From: Gracilaria gracilis
Taxonomy: Eukaryota; Rhodophyta; Florideophyceae; Gracilariales; Gracilariaceae
Assembly (NCBI GenBank): GCA_030374805.1
Contig: JARGSG010000217.1
Location: 1 to 64,000 of the forward strand
Length of the DNA stretch: 64,000 nucleotides
Direction: 5' to 3'
Position numbers and translations under genes: made by a program. The notes beneath the pieces were generated by a model. That model saw nothing but the letters and a program-made list of their open reading frames with translations, did no database searches and was not told the origin of the DNA. Positions 10,201-21,302 of the stretch are shown in pieces. The number at the start of each line of letters is the position of its first letter. Within the stretch, counting starts at the first letter, position 1.

Positions 10201-13200
10201 ACCTCCACCAATATCAACATTAACTTCTGATCGTGACAATCCTCCCGCAAAAGATAACGTTGCGATGAACGGCAGCAGTTTCACTGCAAATCCGTTTGGT
10301 ATTCAAAGCTCGCAGAATTTGTTCCCTAAGTTAATTGAAAAGTCAGAAGCTCAGTTCGCGAAAGAGTATGAATCTGGTGAAAAGAATGACTTTGCGGAAG
10401 ATGACACAAGGCGTACCAGATTTGTCCAAGCTTGCATCCAGACTTCGAGTTCTGGGCTTAGCTGGACTGTCTCGTGCGGAGCAAGGCATTTTAGCAGCTA
10501 TTGCTAGAGCGACAGCATCCGTCCGCACCATACTTGGTTCCTTGGATGTTCTAGGGGCGCGTTTTGCTGTCTTGGCATCATGCTACAGGGAACTTTCGAG
10601 ACTTTCGAGAAACGCTACCGTTCCGCTTTCAGTTGTATCGAATGCTGTTCATTCTTCTTCATCTGACGCACTTTTAAACTTCTTTCTACCCCAAAGCACC
10701 CCTGGTCAACCGTTTTAGAGGGAGAAGGCAAGAGTATGGGACAGTGCAAGGGCCTTAGGGGCAGGTTGGTGGGTGAGCACCCTGTCCGGATGCAAGCGGT
10801 TGGCGGAGCGGATTGCAAGAGCTGATTTCAATTCTACTCGCAATCCGGATGATGCTGCATTGTGGTACATAGCAATGGGTCGGAAAAGAACTTTGTCTGC
10901 TCTGTATAGGGCGCAACAGAATACTCGAATGGCTCAATTCTTATCCCGAGATTTCAGTACGGATGAGAACAAACTGGCCGCTAGGAAGAACGCGTTTGTT
11001 TTGTTATCAAAGCATCGAATGGAAATGGCTGTAGCATTCTTCTTTCTCGCTTCAGAGGTACAAAGCGCGATGAACCTTGTCAGGTCCCGAATAAAAGACA
11101 ATCAACTGGCAGTCTTTCTTGCTCGCATTGTACAGAACGGTGAGTTTCTGCAAGATACTCTGAAGAACATTATAGCTGCAGCGGAAAGAAATGGTGATGA
11201 TCATGAGAAGAGTTTGGCTCTCTGGTTCACAGGGCAGCGCGAAGAAGCGCTGAACACTGCGAGTCAGACCAGGTATCCTCCGAAGTGTACTGAGATATCC
11301 GATGTTGACAAAGTACTGTGTGGTTCCGTTCCGGAAGTGGATCATGCTTTGTCTCATGTAAATGCGCTATGTAGTCGGCCTCCAATACGAGGAACATATG
11401 CAGCGAAGTCAACAACACGGGAATGTCGATGCAAAGCGGTTCGTGCCTTGCTTGGTAATGGAAGTCCAGTTGCAGCCCTCATGGTAAGCTTCGATATCCT
11501 TAGAGCTGATGGCGAAGGATTCGGTCAAAAGATAGGGAGAGTATTTTCGAAGCGCCACTTTGAAACAACGCATGGTGCGATGTTGCTAGCCGCTGTTGAA
11601 ATGCTTCAAATGAGGGCAGTCTCATATGCAGGTGCGGTTCGTTCTGGTGCGACAGAAAGTAGTCTTGAGGATTTGCTAGCGGCAGACGTACGAGATCTGA
11701 AGGACAGTCCTCTACAGCTTGAGAGAACAGTGAAAGCAGTAGAATGTGCAGTCATGGAGCTCGTGAAAGAAGATCAAGTAGACTGCGCGATTACTCTAAC
11801 TTACGCAGCCCTGGTTGTATTTGATGCGGATGTGGAGAAAAGCCGTGAATCGAAGAAAAGAATAGAGGCTTCCCGCCGAAACTGTCTCCGTGTGGCTGTT
11901 ACAAGGGCGCCGTTTCACGTTCAGGGTTCAATCTCACTTTTGCATCACCCTGAGTTATCTAGTCAGAAGGTATTGGAACTCTTAGGCCGATACAAGGGAG
12001 CTTTGAACCAAATCAAACAATCTGAATCTCCTAGAAGCGATCTGCTCCATGAACTCGTCATGGAGTTTCGGGGGGCAGTATTATCGCTACGTTTCGCTTT
12101 GGCGTTCTTGAAAGGAGACTGGCCAAATATTTGGTACATCTTGCGTGCATGTGAAGTCTCGTGGCAACCAAGATTGCCAACCGCCGAGGACTTTTTCGAA
12201 CGGGATGACGACGATATGAACTCGATGACTTCTGGGTGTAGCTCACTTGCACCAGATTCGGTGTCGATCGAAGCACTGCGTCACGTCGCAAGCAATCCTG
12301 CGATCTTGAGTATTTCACCGACGCTGGGACATATATGTAGATATCGTGGAACCCCATCTATTTCTATGGGAGGGGACGCCGCTGGGCTCAGTGCAGTGAT
12401 TACTGGTGACTCATTCGGGACTTCGATGCTTTCAGTGAGCCACGACGATCCGTTTACTGTCATTCGGATTCACCATGCCTTCAGTTCTACGCTTGGGGCT
12501 GCTTCAGCAGCATATCTGTGCGGCAATCTGGCGTATCATGCAGCGGACTTTGCGCGGAGAACATCAGAACCAAACAAGCACAAGAAGCATCATCGAGGTT
12601 CACATTCTCTGTTGGCGATTGATTGTGAGAGAGGTTATGACAATTCATTCCGTCTGGTGCGGGCGTCGGAGAGCCTGGAGCAACTCGCGGAAGACGCAAT
12701 GTCGCAATGGGTGCCTCTGCGTGTCTTTGGCTCAGAAGCGAACGCAAACGACTCGTCACAGCTTGAAGAAGCAGCAGGTGCGTTTGTTGACCTTTGGACG
12801 GCTCTTGGCTGCTTACCAGAGTATGCACCCATGTTATCTGAGGCATCAACAGAAGCCGCTGCAGAGATGGCAGCAGCTGCTTCCAAAGCGGCTGTAGAAG
12901 CGGCAGAACAAAAAAATGGCGGGCGAAGAAGACGCAAGAGAAGCGAACGAAAATGGACTGGGGAAAGTACTGCTATGAAGAAGGGAATGAAGTTGTTCGA
13001 TACAACCTCCGCAGACTCGTTGTATGGGGCATACCCGGTTCGGTTCTCCTCTTCCACTCAGGGACCGTGGTCGGGGAAAGGAAGAAATGCATCTCTATAC
13101 CGCGAGGACGGAGTGCTTTTCAGGACGCTTTGCGTTAGTGCCACAGACCCTCCCTCAGTATTGTAGCAACGCCGAAAGGAATACAAGAAATTGTACCTTC

Positions 13201-14192
13201 CTCATACACGACTATGCCGGCGGGATTCCGCTCGCACTACAAGTCAAAGCGCGCGAAGGAGGAAGAGGAGAAGGACGAGCGTCTAGAAGCTTTAGCGAAG
13301 GATCGGGATCGAGAGTCTACGGAAAGCGCACCGGACGATGACGAATCTTTCTTGAGCTCGTTTGATGGGTTTGGTGAGGGTCCATACGTTCCTCTGGACA
13401 TGAAAGAGCGCGGTGAGGTTAACTATTTGCAGCGGTCGAGACACAGTCGTGGACGAAAGGCAGTTTGGAGACATCAAGTGGAAGCGACAACGCTGGCGTC
13501 ACATCCGCTGCAACCCAGGTTTGCTTCTGGGGGTATGGACGGGGTTGTGTGACTGTGGGCCTTTGCAGAGCTGATATCGCTAGCGTCGTTCAGGGAAGAT
13601 TGGTTGGGAAGCGTGACTGATTTATGTTTCTCAGCGTACGGGAACACGTTACTGGCGGTTTATGCATCCAGACGAGTCGGATATGTACTGTTCGCGACCG
13701 CGAAAACGGAGCGCTGGCAGTCGAGCCAAGTTGATTCGTGCGTTTGACAACTGTATCATATCAGGTGGAACGTTTCTAGACGAGCGACATACGATCGTGG
13801 TGGTTGGTGACGCAAAGGTGCCTCCATAGGTGGGGAATTTGCTTCGCATTTTTGACACACGCGGGGCGCATTCAAGCTTTCACGCAAGGTAGAGCGCAGC
13901 GGTGAACCATCAGAGCGAAGGGCGATTCCTGGCACCGTTGGAGGACCGAATGTGGGTCGTGACGGGCGGATTGGACGGCTCGATGTCGGTGGTTGACATT
14001 TGTACGAACAAGTGCGTGGCGGAGCTACTGGCTCACGACAGTGATGTCACGTGCTTGGCGCTGGAGGTGCCACGCGGCAGGGTGCTGATGTCAGAAAGCT
14101 CCAACGGGGAGATCAAGATGTGGGATTCGCGCACGCTGCTGCAGCTGGACGTGATGCAATCAATCACGCAATCAGTTACAGTACAAGCGTGA
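7263..14192 (+). pseudogene. DMX/Rav1-type WD-repeat protein (RAVE/rabconnectin-3 alpha), many frame breaks
   Basis: DMXL/Rav1 is a ~2000-3000-residue WD40 scaffold that promotes V-ATPase assembly on endomembranes. The N-terminal beta-propeller is at 7349-8482 (for example VSNLDWKKR...ALMTTARDGTIRIWV). Propeller pieces continue in changing frames to about 10060 (HIFVTGGEDGSLFI). The diagnostic Rav1 domain follows: a WDSARALGAGWWV stretch, then ALWYIAMGRKRTLSALYR and RKNAFVLLSKHRMEMAVAFF within the long open part at 10773-13166. A C-terminal propeller covers 13214-14192 (WVVTGGLDGSMSVVD; GEIKMWDS). Frame changes or stops occur near 7440, 8690, 8880, 9060-9260, 10060, 10330, 10720, 13170, 13550 and 13750-13900. 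The 797-codon open block argues against old decay, so this may be a recent pseudogene or low-quality sequence. Some junctions might be introns, but no consistent GT-AG pairs were seen. Confidence 0.7.
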
Positions 14193-14599
14193 ATAGGTCG
14201 ATTGCCATATCGTACCGACCGTGATTCAACACCACACAGGGGCTGACATGAAGGAGGTCAGCGCTCTGGCGTTGAAGTTCGCCATGCTGGATTGAGACCA
14301 CATGAACAGTGATGGATAAGATCGTCTCTGCACCGTTGTTCCCAATACCGCCTGGTTGACTCAGGCCGTGATTGACGCCGCAGAGGCAACATTTAATGTT
14401 AAATGGAAACTGAATACCGATGGAGGCACAAAGTGGCATCTCTGGGACGAAGACAGGCCGAAAACGGCTCCGTTGTCGTGGCGCTGTGGGTGGGGTGATG
14501 TGGGGGAGGGTTTAGCGACGGCAAAAAAACATCTCTGCGGCTACGTGGAACTCATATCGACCATGTTTTCAACACCTGCCATAGACCGGACCACTGCCG

Positions 14600-17370
14600 G
14601 ACAGTATCAGTCATCATAAAAAAATTTCAAAAAATCGACCCCTGCCACGTGGCCTTTTGCCGGACTCATTTCGATCCCTCCCGTATGCAATTGGTCACTG
14701 CACGCTCCACTACAGGCACAAAATGGTCCACTTCTGATGCTTGTAGGGGTAACTTAAGACAAGTGAGTCCCCACATGTCGCCTGCTTCATTCATGCCATA
14801 TATCGGTCGTCGGAACTTCAAGAGTTGGTTCTTCTTTAGCCCAGCTCTGGAACTGGGCGTATGTAGACTTTGTGGCGGAGTGGGACTGTGGACTGGATGT
14901 AGGCCTGCTTTATGTCCGTCGACCAGACTTTGAAGCCATGGGAGATGGCAATTGAAAGTAGCAGTCAGATGGATTGCATTTGTAGTGTGCGAGCCTCGTG
15001 CACAATTCGATGCTTCTCCGGGTCCTTGTGCCCTTGCGCGATCATTCGTGCTTTGTAACTCGGCGTTTCCGTTTCCACGTTTTAATGGCTAGAACCCACC
15101 TCGTGCCAAGTATGTTAGGTGGGTTATCGGCGGCGGTGGTGTGTTCATCCTGGGTGGAGCACTCGGCATTGGCCTGATCTACAGTGACGATATCCCAAAA
15201 TTTGCGTCTTGTTAGCCTTTCCAGGTCCTTCCGTTTAGCATCGCGCCATTGTGGTAATTCGAATCGGTGGTCCTTTTTCTGGAGGATCTCCGTCACATAT
15301 GTCCGGTGTGGCTCTTCTTTGATGGCGACGTCAAATTCTGGATGGGGCTGTTGAGACTGATAGCTAGGGAGTGCTGCGTCAGGAATATATTGGGCAATGT
15401 CATATTGGACATATTGGTTGTTCTGGTTGACAAATACTTGTTTGCCTTGTACTTTCAGAACTTATTACGGGCCGAAAAAACGTCATCGTTTGCGAGCGGA
15501 GTCTTCTTCCCGAAACACTCTGACTAAATGCCCTAGCATAATAGCATATGATACGGCTGGTGGTGTCCTGGAGCGCAGTGCTTGTTGAACGCGGAGTTCA
15601 GCAATGATATATTGGTACTCCCGGCGTGCCATTTCGAGAGCATTGAAACTTTCTCGGTTGTTTGGTAGGCTTGAGTATATTCCTGATAGGCGCGGCAGTA
15701 CACCGAAAACGAGTAACGATGTTACCAGTCCGTTAGGTCCCATGGTGTCGTTCATCGCCTTGATTGCCAGCCTCAATTTGATCTGCCTATCCAGAGTTGA
15801 ATATTCAATTGGAATCTTGTTGAATAGGCGGCCCAATGGTTGGGGATATCGTTCACCTAGTCCCAGAGAATTGTGGGACTGGACGCCAGTAGGAATGAGC
15901 TCAATTCCAAGCTCCTTGGTCAGGTTTTTCCACAGTGCAGAAGTGAAGGCTGACCCTTGATCAACGCGCTGCTTGTTTGAAGCACCGATGTATGTTGTTA
16001 CCCAGCACATCAGGAAGGTGGACCAAACTGTTTCTGTTGATTCGGCTGCTAGGAATGCGGCATTGGAGAAACCGGTCTCCAGGTTCACGATTGGGTCCAC
16101 CGGGAACCGTTTTCCTTATCCTTAAGGTTTATTAGGTCGAGCGAGATCTCGTTGTTGAAGATAATCTTCTCTGCTGGGATTGAAACCTTAAAGCGGAGTG
16201 GTCTGTCCTTGAAGGTCTGACATGTTTGGCATGCTTGGTAGATCTCGTCAAGTAGCTTCCGGGTCTCGGGTGATGTCCGAACTGTCTTCTGGCGGAGAGG
16301 TGAGTTTTATAACCTCTGCGCGGAGGGATGGTAGAAGGCGTAGTGCATGCACTGAGCATCGAATCTGGCCGAAATATGGCCGAGATATGGCCGAAATGTG
16401 GCCGTTTTGCTCGAAAATTTGTGAGAACGTTTAACCAGCGAAGACAAACAAGTTTCAGTTTTCTTCATATGGCCGAAATATGGCCGAATGTTACACGTGT
16501 AAGCAAACAAAAATTCTTGTATTCACTAGTTACACGTTCTCCCAAAATTTCGACTTAAACGGCCACATCGGCCATATTTTGGCCAGATTCGATGTTCATA
16601 GGGCTGCATTTTCCGTAGTTCCTGAACACTCTACGGGCTGTGAGTGTTCACTAGGATTAATGAATGATTCGATGGGTTCCATTGATAAAACAGGTGACCG
16701 TGAAATTCGTGTACCCGTGATATCCAATTATACTTCTTGGAGAAGTAAAAGCCATCACCCATATCCAGTACCATCGAGTGTTGCTTTCCAAAATCGTAGC
16801 CAAGTAGTAATGGTATCTCGGCTTCAACCACATCAATTGTAATCGGTATGATGTGGTTGTTTGGGAAAGTTATGGGAATTGATAATGTTCCCATGGCTTC
16901 CTTCACGGCTGGACCAAATCTATAAGTAGTTTTGTGGAGCCTTTGCTGATCTCCGTGTTGTTGCCGGATGATCGACTGAAGTTGGTAGCTTCCATGTATT
17001 CTATGACGGATCGCGTTGCGCCGGAGTCTATGCATGCTCCGGCGAAGGAGCGAGCTCCATTAGAGATGTGACGCCCGTAGTATAGGTGGAATTCGGCGTG
17101 TTCCCTGGTAAGGTCCACGACTTCGTTTGGGGATACCGCATTAGTCTTATCATCTGAGGTTGTGAAGTTGACGAGCGCGTCAGGGTTCTTACATGGCGGG
17201 GGGCGGTTTGTCGGATCGAGAATGGAAATTTGAGCTGTTGCGGCGGCGGTTGGTGCTGAGTCTTGGGCGGTGTCATTAGCGATCGTATCGATTGCGACTA
17301 TTGGAGTCACTATAGATACAGAGTGGGTATCTGGATTTCTCCTTTTTGGGGAGAGTTGTCGGCGATTCAA
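14600..17370 (-). mobile_element. Ty1/copia LTR retrotransposon, internal fossil
   Basis: On the minus strand the order is protease-like (16.9-17.37 kb, with a CIDSGA aspartic-protease motif), integrase-like (15.5-16.1 kb, with a conserved D..SAF and N..G.GE region) and reverse-transcriptase-like (14.6-15.3 kb, with the ILGTRWVLAIK and DIKQAYIQS type blocks). PR-INT-RT order is that of Ty1/copia. It is broken, with many breaks, and no LTRs were found. The upstream gag side stops near the pogo transposase. Age: old, judging by the decay. A MITE-like element (16357-16594) has inserted into it. The region 14193-14600 between DMX and this fossil holds nothing else I can support. Confidence 0.75.
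16357..16594. mobile_element. MITE-like insertion with 14-bp perfect terminal inverted repeats
   Basis: CATCGAATCTGGCC at 16357-16370 is matched by its exact reverse complement at 16581-16594. Both ends continue with copies of ATATGGCCG-type motifs (three near the left end, one at 16472, one at the right end). Length 238 bp and non-coding. No clear target duplication is visible. It lies inside the copia fossil and is therefore younger than it. The mother element is unknown. Confidence 0.65.
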
Positions 17371-17453
17371 TTCTCGGTCAAAAAAGCCTGATCTCCAGTG
17401 TTCATATTGGCGTGTGAGCTCTTGTTGCTTGTGAGCAAGGTTCCGAGCTCTTT

Positions 17454-18713
17454 TTACGCGCTCGTGCTTTCACGATCGGTACATTCTGGAGCCTCACATT
17501 TGGTTGATTCTGGAACTTTGCTCGCATGAGTTACAATCGCCAAGAACGTTTCGAATGTGGGGTTTTCGTTTGTGTCTTCTTCGGTCTCCAGGTTTTCGAG
17601 CTCTACGATTAGAGCTCGAACAGTCTGCTCGAAGACCGCCATGGTGAGCGTTCGTTCGTTGAGTAAGTTTCGGAACCGTGTCTTAAAGGGAGAGAAAACG
17701 GTGTAGTCCAGGACCTGCGTTCTGTGCGAAGTATGGGCTGGAGGCCCAATTTTCACAATATTGTTATCCTTCATCAGCTTTAAAGCGCGGTACGTTACGT
17801 GGGCTCCGTAGCCATCGAACGTGAGTAATATGTGCCTGTGTTTTTGTCGCAACTCTGCCGTTTCTTTGACAAATGATTCCACCCATTGCAAGAATATGTA
17901 TGAGTCAACGCCAGCGGGGTCCCTGTAGCAGGTTTTCGCGTTGTGCGGCAAAAAGGTTTGCGGTGTCTCTCGGACGCCATCTTCTCGCGTGCGATACTTT
18001 GCCCGCACGCCCGGCAAGACCACCACGGGCGACCACAACCTTTCGTCTGCTGACACAACAGGCATAATGGTAACGTGTTGCGCATTGTTACACCACTTTA
18101 ACTCTGTGGAGTTGCTGCGTGCTTCTGCCGCAAACAGGGCTTTTGATCTAGTTCTTGCTGCGGTTCTGACGGAAAACCCACTCTCATCGATATTGAATAC
18201 CTGTTCGGCGGCCCTAATCCGATACTCATCGTACGCCTGCTGCAGTCGGGCATAGTGTGTGGCAAGCGTTTCAGGTGCCATTGCGACGACTATTGCCTTC
18301 TCGAAATTAGACCTTCGTTTGAGGGAAATACACGGACTCCGTTTGAAGAATGACCGCACGTAACCGTCGCCTGGTTGGTCATTTCGGAATGCGATTTTGT
18401 GTTGGTGTTCGGTGGGTAATGAATGGACAAAAGTTTGTACCAATTCTTTGAACCCCTCCCGAAACAATGGAGTACCCATACGAGAGTAGTAGAGCACTGC
18501 GTCTCTGATAATATGTTCTTCGCTTGCATGTGGGGCCGGCGGCCGGCCAACGACGTTGATCGGCTTATTCGCTTTCAATGCGCGATGGAGAGAGAACTTT
18601 GAAATTTTGTAGCGACTCGCTGCAATGCGAATGAAGCACTTCGTTGTTTGGATGTAGGTAACGGCAGCTGGGAGAGTGGCGTTTTGGGTCCGCACCACTT
18701 TTTGTGCCCCCAT
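17454..18713 (-). CDS. pogo/Tigger-type DDE_1 transposase, open over 419 codons
   Basis: A full-length Tc1/pogo transposase. Residues about 15-48 form an HTH_psq-type DNA-binding region, and residues 60-135 a CENP-B-type helix-turn-helix (PLFREGFKELVQ...GYVRSFFKR). The catalytic DDE_1 core has D176 in NIDESGF, D300 in LTFDGYGAH and D336 in TSHRTQVLDYTVFSPFK, giving a DD35D spacing. No stop or shift is seen, and the length is normal for the family. It lies 84 bases from the protease end of the copia fossil and may have inserted next to or into it. Terminal repeats were not located, so it may be a recent insertion or a domesticated gene. Confidence 0.85.
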   Translation of the reverse strand: MGAQKVVRTQNATLPAAVTYIQTTKCFIRIAASRYKISKFSLHRALKANKPINVVGRPPAPHASEEHIIRDAVLYYSRMGTPLFREGFKELVQTFVHSLPTEHQHKIAFRNDQPGDGYVRSFFKRSPCISLKRRSNFEKAIVVAMAPETLATHYARLQQAYDEYRIRAAEQVFNIDESGFSVRTAARTRSKALFAAEARSNSTELKWCNNAQHVTIMPVVSADERLWSPVVVLPGVRAKYRTREDGVRETPQTFLPHNAKTCYRDPAGVDSYIFLQWVESFVKETAELRQKHRHILLTFDGYGAHVTYRALKLMKDNNIVKIGPPAHTSHRTQVLDYTVFSPFKTRFRNLLNERTLTMAVFEQTVRALIVELENLETEEDTNENPTFETFLAIVTHASKVPESTKCEAPECTDRESTSA

Positions 18714-18957
18714 CCCGTCTCAGAGAGAAAATTGATAGCTTTGTTCTTTGGAGACTCGCAAGAGCCAGAGAAAGGCGTGATATTGTCGCCATTGGGACTC
18801 GGGCTCGTCTTGAGAGCGGATGAACTGGTCTTCTACGGAAGGAAGGGCGCGCTTTTCAAATATAGCGTCGTTCAAAGCTTCAACTCAATAGTTTGAGCTG
18901 TAAAGCTTATTTGGTACGCTCACCGTCGGTTCAGAGGTTACGGTATCATAAAAACAA

Positions 18958-20690
18958 TTAAAATACAGTCCCAACTCGGGCAGCCGTCCCATACTTGGCC
19001 ACCTCGATGGTAATGGCAGTGCCAGGATTCACTGTTCCTGAGGTTGATATAAAGTACCTTCGTTCTCTATCCACCCACATGAGTGCCATGAAATCGGTAT
19101 TTATGCCAGTTCCATTTGATACCATAGAAATAAAATTACCTCTGTTCAATAAATTGATTTCAGAAAGGTGTTTCATTGGATAGCCTCGAGTTGCAGTTTT
19201 TGTAATTCCAGTAAATCTCAGTCCAGTTTATAGAAGAGAATTTGCAGTAGGCACACTGGCAAAGAATGAATCTGCACATACTAATCGCTCGGAGCCAAAA
19301 CCATGGCTGCATCAGGCGTAATATAACTGCAGCGCCATGTCCATGATCTGAAAAAAACTCTAAAGCAGGCATTTGAGATCCCATATTAAGCTCAATTTTC
19401 AACATAATGCCACTTCTTTCACAGCAAACGGTCTTCATTTCCAATTCTTTTTCAGGTTCGCGATCCAAGGCTGTATAATGAGGAAGGCCTACATTGATCC
19501 AGTCACCTCCCAATACGTACCACCGTGACATGCTTTCATCAACACAGAGAGCATGAGATGGTGTGACAAATGGGACTCGGTTTTGGTTAATTGCTTGTAC
19601 AAAACCATTTACCAGGCCCCACCGCGCCATAACTTGAACGTCATGATGGTGCGTGTCAGTGAAAGAGATGCAACTTTTCAGCATCTCAAATCTATTTCAT
19701 GACATCGCTCTACCGATTGAAGGGGCAGGAAGATAACTTGAAAAATACTTTGAAGTCCATAGTTCTCTTCGATCTGAGAATTTTAAACGCGTCATGAGAG
19801 TCAATAGGCCGAAGAACTTGAGAAGCTCTCCACCACATGTTTCGGCTGCTAAATGAACCCTAAGCCTAGCATTAGTCTTATCCACAATTGAATGCAGATA
19901 GCCAGTGGGAAACATCCACATAAAGTAGTCAACAGCTTCCATACCGTTTAGCACAGGACGAGAAGAGATAAAATCTCCAGCTGGACCAATCAACTTCCAT
20001 TGATGCAAGTGTATGCGGCAATTCAATAGCATAAAGATTGTCTGCGTGTTACACTGTCTCTCCTGAGTTATTCCTGATTGGTTGACTGCAGCTGAAGATT
20101 CGTTTTCATCAGACTGCAAAATTTGCTGAGTTAGAGGGACTGTGCTTTCTACAGTAGTTTGAGCCACATCAGCACTCGATAATGCCTGGGAAACAGCCGG
20201 AACTGCTTGGAACTTTTCCGCAACACCACTGCCGACCTTCACACTACATAAGGGTAGAATACACCTTTTTTACAATTGAGTAGAGAGAACTCAATGGTGA
20301 TAGAATTCATCTTTCGACCATTCACTGGTTTGGTGCCCGCATTTCTCACGTTCCATTGACGATTTTATATTTTTAAAGTGATCAGAAGAAGCGTTGACAG
20401 GCTGAATCGGAAGTGACAAGTCGAGCAAGGCTGTGTACAGTTGTTCCAATAATACGGCGAAGATCTGTTAACGGCGGCATATTGGAGAGATCTGATTGAC
20501 GTGACAACAAAAGTAAACAGCCTACGAAGAAGTTGACGGAGTTGCGATTTACTTCTCGTTCGGCTTTGAAAGGAAGATCCAGGACGGTTGACAAACTGAG
20601 TTTTGAAAATTTTTTGGGACTTATATACACAGTTACAACACAATCAATATTGACCTCATATCAGGTCTATGTCGAATAGACACCAGGGGT
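18958..20690 (-). mobile_element. piggyBac element, truncated copy
   Basis: The minus strand encodes a DDE_Tnp_1_7 (piggyBac) transposase in pieces: 20242-19697 (ending near WTSKYFSSYLPAPSIGRAMS), 19684-19160 (with the catalytic LCVDESMSRWY block) and 19176-18958. It is about 80% similar by eye to the copy at 46193-48119 and is decayed by a few frame changes. The 5' terminus is visible at 20640-20690, with GACCTCATATSAGGTC palindromes and a GTGTCTATTCG end. The 3' end is cut off near 18958, so about the last 140 residues and the second terminus are missing. Confidence 0.8.
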
Positions 20691-21302
20691 TATTCGAAAT
20701 TGACCTCATATGAGGTCAACAAATATTTTTTCGTATCTTTACAATTACTGAAATGTACGACTTGTTTTACATACGAACAAAATGCCAAGCGCTTTATCTT
20801 TCGTTACATTATCGTCCAACTTTAGATTTACAAAACAAAGAAACCAATATTTGCGCTTTACCTCTCTTTGAAGGTATCCTGAACCCCAAAATTCTGGTTT
20901 ACTGTTTAACTTTGCATCCATCTGCATGAACTAAACGAATTGCACATGATTTTAAAGCTGAGCATTAGAGCTCTGTTTAAATAAGCTTCTAGTATGTATG
21001 TCTAAGAGGAACTATGAAAAGTTTTTACTTCTTCCGGTACCCAATACAGCTCTCTGTGTGGCTCATTTTCAAATACTCGAAAAGGTTCATTCTCAATTAC
21101 TTATCAAGAGCGAAATTGACCTCATATGGGTACACTTCAAAAACAAGAGTACCTTACCGCCTTTTGGGCACAACGAAGATATGATCCAAAACATTCAAAT
21201 TTGGTCAGTTTACCATGAAAACCTTTTTCTTAAAGGAGGAAAAGCGCTTTCATACAGTTCTGTAATGAAAGAAATCGATCCATAGGAAGAAGAGAAACAA
21301 TA
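20691..21302. other. AT-rich stretch without a supported gene
   Basis: One further GACCTCATATGAGGTC palindrome lies at 20702-20717, so subterminal piggyBac sequence continues past the apparent end. A short open frame (20998-21285 +) has no recognisable domain. Otherwise I see nothing. Confidence 0.4.
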
